Shown here piece after piece: positions 58,160-64,000 of a stretch of 64,000 bases of DNA; position 1 is the first letter of the stretch; each line of letters begins with the position of its first letter. The notes under the pieces are model-generated. The model was not told the DNA's origin and ran no database searches. It was given only the letters and a program-made list of their open reading frames with translations. Position numbers and translations under genes: made by a program. Source of the stretch: UBA4744 sp963718995 (GTDB lineage: Bacteria; Actinomycetota; Acidimicrobiia; Spongiisociales; UBA4744); assembly GCA_963718995.1 (NCBI GenBank), contig CAVRAP010000020.1:124001-188000 (forward strand), written 5' to 3'.

Positions 58160-59058
58160 CCCAGGTCGCCCCGGCGTCCTCGCGCCCAGGCTGCTCCGCC
58201 CATTCTCCGCCCCCCGGAGGCCTGCACTTCGCGAAGGGCGATCGGATGGTCACCCGTCCCCAAACAGAGAAGCCCTCCTTCGAGGAAGAGGCGGCCCGGA
58301 GCCTCCTGGTTGAGATCCGTTGCCGTCGCTCTCCAAACTTTCAGGGCGCCCTCCCCAAACCGGGCTCCAGGCCTCGGAGAAAAGGCACGTACCGCCCGGA
58401 GCAGGGTGCTCGAGGGCCATGTCGCAGACAGGTTCGCTTCTTCGGTCGTGATGCGAGCCGCGTACGATGCACCGGCGGCCGGTTGCGGGATCGGAAACAG
58501 GCGACCGCCGACGAAGTCGTCCAGGTGACCCTTGAGTAGCTGCGCGCCGAGTTCCGCCAAGCGTGCAGTGAGCTCGCCGCTCGTCTCCGTCGCCCCAATC
58601 GAAATCACCTCGGACGCTGCTACGGGCCCGGTATCGAGTCCTTCGTCCATCACCATCAGGGAAACTCCGGTTGCCTCATCCCCGCTCAGGATCGCTCGTT
58701 CAACGGGAGCTGCGCCCCGCCAACGGGGCAGGAGCGAGAAGTGAACGTTCACGAATCCGCACGCGGGTACTGCCAGGGCGACCGGGCGGAGGATCACCCC
58801 GAAAGCGGCCACTACGCCCACGTCCACCGGAGCGGTCCCGGCGAGGCTCTCCTCGAGCTCTCCCCGGCTCGCCGGTTCGGCAACAGGAATACCCAGGGAG
58901 GCCGCGGCTTCCTTGACCGGGGAAGGACGAGCACGGCCCGACCGGCCGCGCGGCTTATCGGGCCGCGTGACGACCAAACGCAGTTCTGTCAGGGCTGCCA
59001 ACGTGTGCAACGATGGGATGCTCGCCGTGGGGGTGCCGAGAAAGACGCTGGAAATCAC
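58147..59058 (-). CDS. fmt: Methionyl-tRNA formyltransferase
   Basis: 303 residues; formylates initiator Met-tRNA. SSVFLGTPTASIPSL, ARPSPVKEAA, GVVAAFGVILRP, FVNVHFSLLPRWRGAAPVER and VSLMVMDEGLDTGPV are conserved; the C-terminal OB-like domain follows. GTG 59058 overlaps the def stop (GTGA), giving the usual def-fmt pair. Confidence 0.95.
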   Translation of the reverse strand: MISSVFLGTPTASIPSLHTLAALTELRLVVTRPDKPRGRSGRARPSPVKEAAASLGIPVAEPASRGELEESLAGTAPVDVGVVAAFGVILRPVALAVPACGFVNVHFSLLPRWRGAAPVERAILSGDEATGVSLMVMDEGLDTGPVAASEVISIGATETSGELTARLAELGAQLLKGHLDDFVGGRLFPIPQPAAGASYAARITTEEANLSATWPSSTLLRAVRAFSPRPGARFGEGALKVWRATATDLNQEAPGRLFLEGGLLCLGTGDHPIALREVQASGGRRMGGAAWARGRRGDLGWLP

Positions 59059-59558
59059 TCGGGGGTTCCGAATCCCAACGCTGCCTCGCGCAGGTCCCGA
59101 AGAGCCTGTTTTCGGAGTTTGGGTTCTAGCTGCTCTATCAGCAACCGACCGTTGAGATGATCGACTTCATGCTGTAAGACCCGCCCGAGCAACTCCTCAC
59201 CCGCGTATTCGACCGTACGGCCATCGAGGTTGAGCCCCCGTACCCGGGCGAAGGCAGGCCGACTGATCGGCCAGAAGCGACCAGGGACCGAGAGGCATCC
59301 CTCGTCGAAGGACCACTCACCTTCGGTTTCCTTGAGCTCGGGATTGATCAGCACCTGTGGTCCTTCGCCTTCGTCGAAAACAATGACTCTTCGCGAGATG
59401 CCGATCTGCGGTGCAGCCAGCCCAACCCCCGGAGCGGCGTACATCGTCTCGAGCATGTCGGCAACCAGTCGGTGTACGGTTTCGTCGATCTCGATTACCG
59501 GCTCGGCTTGGGCTCGCAGGACCGGATCTCCGAACGTTCGAATTGGGAAAATGGCCAC
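59055..59558 (-). CDS. def: Peptide deformylase
   Basis: 167 residues; removes the formyl group from new proteins. All three metal motifs are present: GVGLAAPQIG, DEGCLSVPG and QHEVDHLNG. GTG 59558 follows GGAGGT at good spacing and begins the family-typical IFPIRTFGDPVLR; longer in-frame readings are not needed. Confidence 0.95.
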   Translation of the reverse strand: MAIFPIRTFGDPVLRAQAEPVIEIDETVHRLVADMLETMYAAPGVGLAAPQIGISRRVIVFDEGEGPQVLINPELKETEGEWSFDEGCLSVPGRFWPISRPAFARVRGLNLDGRTVEYAGEELLGRVLQHEVDHLNGRLLIEQLEPKLRKQALRDLREAALGFGTPE

Positions 59559-59630
59559 GCCTACCTCCGGAATGGGCAGTCTAGGCCCGAGCCCCTGGGT
59601 CACACTATTTCGGTGAACCTGCAGCGGAGC

Positions 59631-61421
59631 TCACAAGTCGAGCGGATCTGCGTCGATACGGACGGCGGAACCGGAGTCCCGCAGACGCTGCACGGCCGGT
59701 CTCAGTTTGGTGCGAACCGCCGAGAGGCGATCGCCCTGGATCAGCCATCGCGACCCTCGCTCGGTCGACGCCGGGCCGTACACGGTTGCCTCGTTCCCAA
59801 CTGCCTCTTTGATGATGGTGTCGCTCTCGGATCCGCCGTTCCTCACCTCGACGACGATGAGTTCGCCTGCCGGTGGAAAACCCATCTCCTCTCGTTTCGC
59901 GAGTTCCGACTCGAGGAACTCGATCGGATCACCTCTGCGCAATGCGGCAATGACGGGATGCTGAGGTTGGGAAGTCTGCACCATGAGACGCTTGCCCCGT
60001 CCGAAAGGTACGGATGCAGCGAGACGCGTGAGGGAACGCAACGCCTCCTCCGCCGCCCGGTAGTTTGTTCCCAGGATCAATCCGTCCGCGTCAATCGCGA
60101 TCGCAAGATCAAACGTCCCTGCGGCCGCCAGATCTCGTTCGGTGCCGACCACCACCGGTCGTCCTTCCTGGACACTCCCAACGGCATCGGCACCCAGTAG
60201 GCGGCCGGCCACTTCGACGACCCGACCCACGCCTGCGCCGAGTGGTTCGAACCGAGCGCCCCCACAGGCTGTGCACGGACCCAACGTGGCACCGCAACGC
60301 GCACAGGCCAGACCCGGGTCCGGTCGGGCACCGCACTCGCCGCACCGTCGCAGGGTCCGGCACTTGGCACAGCGGGCGGCAGGTGCATAACCATGACGGT
60401 GAGTAAACAGGAAGACCTTTTCTTTTCGGGCAAGGGCATGGCGAAGGGCCGCCCTCACTCGCTCGGTGAGGACCCCGGAGCCGGGAGGATCTTCATTCCT
60501 GTCAACAACTTCAACGAGGGGCCAAATCCGATTGCGCCCGGGAGCCCGCACGATCTCCGTGCCCGCTCGCAACACCTCGGTGGTCGGTACCCGCCCGAGA
60601 TAGACGACTCCGAATCGTTCGATTCGAGCCCTGGTTCTCACAATTTCCCGAGCGTGAATCGTCGGTGTCTGACGATCCTTCATACCGCGCCGTCCCTCCT
60701 GGATGATGGCGGTCAAACCCAACCCCATCACCGGCCAGAAGACGATGCGGTGGGTACCGACCAGGATCAAGCCGGGGACGGTGGCCGCCAACTGCCAGGC
60801 AGCGGTGAGTGCGCGATCCGAGAGGGCCGGGGTTGCGACGATGACCCTCGGCCCGAATGTGGCCCGGAGATCAACGGCGATCTGTTCTGCTTCGATGGCG
60901 GTTGCCACGACCACGAGCGCCGAGCGACCACCCCGGATCACGGGACCGACCATCGTCTCCACATGGTGACTCCAATCCGCGGACGCCAGGAAATAGGTGG
61001 CCGGACGGCGCCGCCCTGCGCCTGCGGCCTCTCCGACGGCAGAAAGCGGTCCGGAAGCCGTTGCGGCTACCTCGGGCCAGGTGGGGATCCCAACCCGCCT
61101 GGGCAGGTTGGGAGGCGTGGTTTTGCCGAGAATTCCGGCGAGTGGCGAGATGTAGTGATGGGCCGCCCAGCGGACCGTTTCGAGCAGCTGCTCGTCGAAT
61201 ACGGGTATTTCGCCGGAGACCCCGCGTAGTTCTTTGAGCCCGGCGTGCGACCCGGCCCGAACGTCGGTTACGTAGCCGCGCACCTTTCGACCGCCGAGGG
61301 GGATGCGCACCACCGAGCCGACCGAAACGTCCTGGCCTTCACCTACGGCATACGCAAATCCACCGTCTACCGAAAACGTTGGGACATCGGGAACGACCCG
61401 GGCGACGAGCGGGACGGTCAG
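59631..61421 (-). CDS. priA: PriA-like primosomal protein, helicase motifs lost
   Basis: Replication-restart protein of about 596 residues. The N-terminal DNA-binding domain (GSVVRIPLGGRKVRGYVTDV) and eight zinc-site Cys (CAKCRTLRRCGECGARPDP and CARCGATLGPCTACG) are kept, but the Walker A loop is absent (YFLASADWSHHVETM) and the DEEH box reads IQEGRRG, as known for actinobacterial PriA. The reading frame starts either at CTG 61421, which overlaps the metK stop as CTGA, or at GTG 61469 without a ribosome site; the first fits the overlap style of this operon. Confidence 0.88.
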   Translation of the reverse strand: MTVPLVARVVPDVPTFSVDGGFAYAVGEGQDVSVGSVVRIPLGGRKVRGYVTDVRAGSHAGLKELRGVSGEIPVFDEQLLETVRWAAHHYISPLAGILGKTTPPNLPRRVGIPTWPEVAATASGPLSAVGEAAGAGRRRPATYFLASADWSHHVETMVGPVIRGGRSALVVVATAIEAEQIAVDLRATFGPRVIVATPALSDRALTAAWQLAATVPGLILVGTHRIVFWPVMGLGLTAIIQEGRRGMKDRQTPTIHAREIVRTRARIERFGVVYLGRVPTTEVLRAGTEIVRAPGRNRIWPLVEVVDRNEDPPGSGVLTERVRAALRHALARKEKVFLFTHRHGYAPAARCAKCRTLRRCGECGARPDPGLACARCGATLGPCTACGGARFEPLGAGVGRVVEVAGRLLGADAVGSVQEGRPVVVGTERDLAAAGTFDLAIAIDADGLILGTNYRAAEEALRSLTRLAASVPFGRGKRLMVQTSQPQHPVIAALRRGDPIEFLESELAKREEMGFPPAGELIVVEVRNGGSESDTIIKEAVGNEATVYGPASTERGSRWLIQGDRLSAVRTKLRPAVQRLRDSGSAVRIDADPLDL

Positions 61422-62590
61422 CGTCCTGCAGCAGCGGCGAGCGTCTCCGCCACGTCCTCTGCCTCCCACGAGAACTGCGGGCGCCCGAAGTGACCGTAGG
61501 CGGACGTCTCTCGATAGATGGGCTCTTGGAGGCCGTACCGGTTGATTATCGCCAGCGGGCGGAAGTCAAACTGCTCGGCAACCAGCGTATCGAGTGTTTC
61601 GACGGGGACCGTCTCGGTCCCGAAGGTTTCCAAATGGATAGAGAATGGCTCGGCCCGGCCGATGGCATAGGAAAGCTGCAGTTCGCACCGGGCGGCCAGC
61701 CCGGCGGCCACCAGGTTGCGGGCGGCATGTCGCGCCGCGTAGGCGGCGGAACGGTCGACCTTGGTCGGATCTTTTCCTGAGAAGCAGCCACCCCCATGGC
61801 GTGCGGCTCCGCCGTAGGTATCGACAATGACCTTGCGTCCTGTCAGGCCGGTGTCCCCAACCGGACCACCGACCACGAAACGTCCCGATGGATTCACGAT
61901 GAAATCGAAATCGTCGTCTGCGTCGACCATTACGGCGTCCAGGACATGCTTACGGAGGTCTCCGTCCAGAGTCGCATGGTCGACATCTTCAGCATGCTGG
62001 GTAGAAATGAGCACGCGGTGGATACCCACCGGTTTGCTTCCCTGGTAACGGACGGTGACCTGCGTCTTCCCATCCGGACCGAGGTACCCGAGCGTTCCAT
62101 CCTTGCGAACGATCGCCAGTCGTTCGGCCAAACGGTGAGCAAGTTGGATGGACAAGGGCATTCGCTCGGGTGTTTCGTCGACCGCGTACCCGAACATGAT
62201 TCCCTGATCCCCCGCGCCGAGACCATCCAGCGGATCCACAGAACCGTTGCGCGTCTCGAGGGACTCAAATACGCCGCCGGCGATGTCGGGACTCTGCCGC
62301 TTGACGATGACTTCAACCGCGGAAGTATCGGCGGAAAACAGGGCAGCCGGGTCGTTGTAGCCGATGTCGCGGATAGCCTGTCGTGTGGCCACTTCGATAT
62401 CAATCGTGGCGGCTGCGGTGATCTCTCCTGCGACGATCACGATGTTATTGGTAACCAGCACCTCACAGGCGACCCGGCCGCGGGGATCCTTAGCGAGGAC
62501 CGCGTCGAGGACGCTGTCAGAAATCCGATCGGCAATCTTGTCTGGGTGGCCTTCGGTGACAGATTCCGATGTGAAGTAACTGTTGCGCAT
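61418..62590 (-). CDS. metK: S-adenosylmethionine synthase
   Basis: 390 residues. YFTSESVTEGHPDKIADRIS, GAGDQGIMFGYAVDETPE, the Gly-rich GGAARHGGGCFSGKDPTKVDRSAAY region (quoted as GGAARHGGGCFSGKDPTK) and ARCELQLSYAIG are present. Complete. Makes SAM from methionine and ATP. The actinobacterial order coaBC-metK-priA is kept. Confidence 0.97.
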   Translation of the reverse strand: MRNSYFTSESVTEGHPDKIADRISDSVLDAVLAKDPRGRVACEVLVTNNIVIVAGEITAAATIDIEVATRQAIRDIGYNDPAALFSADTSAVEVIVKRQSPDIAGGVFESLETRNGSVDPLDGLGAGDQGIMFGYAVDETPERMPLSIQLAHRLAERLAIVRKDGTLGYLGPDGKTQVTVRYQGSKPVGIHRVLISTQHAEDVDHATLDGDLRKHVLDAVMVDADDDFDFIVNPSGRFVVGGPVGDTGLTGRKVIVDTYGGAARHGGGCFSGKDPTKVDRSAAYAARHAARNLVAAGLAARCELQLSYAIGRAEPFSIHLETFGTETVPVETLDTLVAEQFDFRPLAIINRYGLQEPIYRETSAYGHFGRPQFSWEAEDVAETLAAAAGR

Positions 62591-62610
62591 GGGGGCGAGT
62601 ATACGAGGTG

Positions 62611-63804
62611 CTAACCCTCGGCTTTGCGTTCCGCCATGCGCTGTGCGAGGAGGTCACACAGTCGGCGCCCCACCTCCTGCTTCGTGAGCAGCGGCCACCG
62701 GTCGACCGTTCCGTCGCTTTCGATCAGAGCAACCTGATTGGTATCGGAGCCGAAACCAGATCCTTCCGCCGAAACATCGTTCGCAACCGTAAGGTCAACG
62801 CCCTTAGAAAGTGCTTTCTGGATTGCGCCGTCGATCGATCCTGTCTCGGCAGCAAAGCCGACGAGAAACGGGCGTCGATCGAGCGCGGCCAGGCTGGCCA
62901 ATATGTCCGGGGTTGGTTGGAGCCGGATCTCGGATATCCCATCCGCCCGGCGCAGTTTCTTTCCGGTGACCACGGCAGGGCGGAAGTCCGCCACTGCAGC
63001 CGCCATCACAACTATGTCCACTTTCGCAGCCAGCTCGAACACCGACGCGGCCATGTCCTCGGCGGTTTCCACCTCGATCAGCTGCGTCCCGGACGGGGTA
63101 GCGAGGCCGGCGCTCGACACGAGTGTCACATCTGCCCCCGCCGCGACCGCTGCGGAGGCGATGGCAAACCCCATCTTTCCCGAAGACCGATTGCCGATGA
63201 AACGGACCGGATCGATGGGCTCCCGGGTGCCGCCGGCGGTTACCAGCATGCGGATGCCTTTGAGAGGGCCGCTCATGAGCGACTCGAGGGCCTCAACGAT
63301 CTCGTCGGGTTCTGCCATCCGGCCGGGTCCGATGTCCCCTCCCGCCAACGAACCGCTGGACGGGCCGACGATCGTATGGCCGTCGTTCGTCAATGCGGTG
63401 ATATTGCGCCGGGTTGCCGCGTTTTCCCACATCTCGGTATGCATGGCCGGCGCAAACATCACCGGTGCAGTTGTCGCGAGGAGTGTCGCCGATACCAGCT
63501 CGTCGCTGAGGCCCTGCGCTGCTTTGGCGAGCGTGTTGGCGGTAGCAGGTGCAATGACCACCGCCTCGGCCCATCGGGCCAACTCTGTGTGGGGACTTAT
63601 CGACCCTGGCCCAAAGAGCTCTGAGGCGACACTCTGGCCGGTAATCGCCGCGAACGTCTGGGAACCAACAAATTCGTGGGCGGAGGCCGTCATCATGACG
63701 CGGACCTCGGCGCCGCGTTCGGTGAGTCTGCGGACCAGATATGCAGCCTTATAGGCGGCTACACCCCCGGTCACTCCTACGAGGATGCGGCGCCCGCTGA
63801 GCAC
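62611..63804 (-). CDS. coaBC: Bifunctional phosphopantothenoylcysteine decarboxylase/synthetase
   Basis: 397 residues, two steps of coenzyme A synthesis. CoaC half: GVTGGVAAYKAA, ISPHTELARWAEAVVIAPAT (catalytic His) and APAMHTEMW. CoaB half from about 190: VTAGGTREPIDPVRFIGNRS, SGKMG, VMAAAVADF, LVGFAAET. GTG 63804 lies three bases after the rpoZ stop. Confidence 0.96.
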   Translation of the reverse strand: MLSGRRILVGVTGGVAAYKAAYLVRRLTERGAEVRVMMTASAHEFVGSQTFAAITGQSVASELFGPGSISPHTELARWAEAVVIAPATANTLAKAAQGLSDELVSATLLATTAPVMFAPAMHTEMWENAATRRNITALTNDGHTIVGPSSGSLAGGDIGPGRMAEPDEIVEALESLMSGPLKGIRMLVTAGGTREPIDPVRFIGNRSSGKMGFAIASAAVAAGADVTLVSSAGLATPSGTQLIEVETAEDMAASVFELAAKVDIVVMAAAVADFRPAVVTGKKLRRADGISEIRLQPTPDILASLAALDRRPFLVGFAAETGSIDGAIQKALSKGVDLTVANDVSAEGSGFGSDTNQVALIESDGTVDRWPLLTKQEVGRRLCDLLAQRMAERKAEG

Positions 63805-63807
63805 GCT

Positions 63808-64000
63808 CTACTCTTCGACGCGCTCGACCGTCACCTTGCCTTGGGCGATTTCCTCCAAGGCGATCGTGAGCGGCTTGTGACTCAACGAATGGACCTGGGG
63901 CGGCACGTAGTGGCCGATTCCTTCCCCGAGCTGGTTGAAATAGGCGTTGATCTGGCGCGCCCGGCGAGCCGCGACGACAACCAGGTCGAACCGGCCGCCC
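63808..64000 (-). CDS. rpoZ: RNA polymerase omega subunit, C-terminal part (runs off window)
   Basis: The last 63 residues are visible: RFDLVVVAARRARQINAYF, then QLGEGIGHYVPPQV, KPLTIALEEIAQGKVTVERV. This is the conserved omega core after the usual SKF start, which lies beyond the window. Heads the coaBC-metK-priA series. Confidence 0.93.
   Translation of the reverse strand, partial: GGRFDLVVVAARRARQINAYFNQLGEGIGHYVPPQVHSLSHKPLTIALEEIAQGKVTVERVEE

Overview
The window is high-GC, densely packed DNA that reads as an actinobacterial chromosome, most likely class Acidimicrobiia. This placement is inference from the 16S/23S sequence style, the gene order and the protein types; no search was run. 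Supporting signs are the actinobacterial order rpoZ-coaBC-metK-priA-def-fmt-rsmB-rpe-ribD-ribE-ribBA-ribH on the minus strand, a PriA without Walker motifs, short GTGA/ATGA/TGATG stop-start overlaps, and GTG starts.

Layout. 1-19.9 kb is accessory/metabolic: the end of an amino-acid ABC importer, a DrrAB-type exporter, an aldo/keto reductase, a ROK sugar kinase coupled to a Qnr-like pentapeptide protein, broken oxidoreductases, a ceramidase-like membrane protein, a PH-domain protein, a TipA-like MerR regulator with its own operator, a divergent pair of surface-protein genes (beta-repeat anchor and spondin domain), an MFS transporter, a broken molybdopterin oxidoreductase, and AlkZ-like, GNAT, methyltransferase and pirin genes. 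20.0-23.1 kb is a rearranged locus: an AAA_28-like NTPase gene present as a full copy flanked by an N-terminal half copy and a distant C-terminal half copy, with a SWEET-like 7-TM protein between. 23.5-34 kb carries an ABC-F ATPase, DUF2277, a possible XerCD/dif site, a His-tailed thioredoxin behind a CsoR-type operator, galK, SURF1, gamma-glutamyltransferase, an SSB-like protein, an MBL hydrolase, an L,D-transpeptidase and a TPR protein.

34.07-39.66 kb is a complete rRNA operon on the minus strand (16S-23S-5S) with promoter, RNase III processing stems around 16S and 23S, a tRNA-free spacer and an intrinsic terminator. 39.7-64 kb is core housekeeping: an ABHD18-like hydrolase, tyrS, a class A PBP with PASTA domains, mpg-argF-pheT-pheS-trmH-rplT-rpmI-infC (with a strong promoter and probable attenuator), the riboflavin operon under an FMN riboswitch, a GGDEF response regulator coupled to rpe, rsmB, fmt, def, priA, metK, coaBC and the end of rpoZ.

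A general caution: at least 14 genes contain single-base frameshifts, including normally essential ones (pheS, ribE, ribH). This looks more like residual indel error in a long-read or metagenomic assembly than mass pseudogenisation. Broken genes here should be read as probably intact in the organism, with the shift positions given in each entry.
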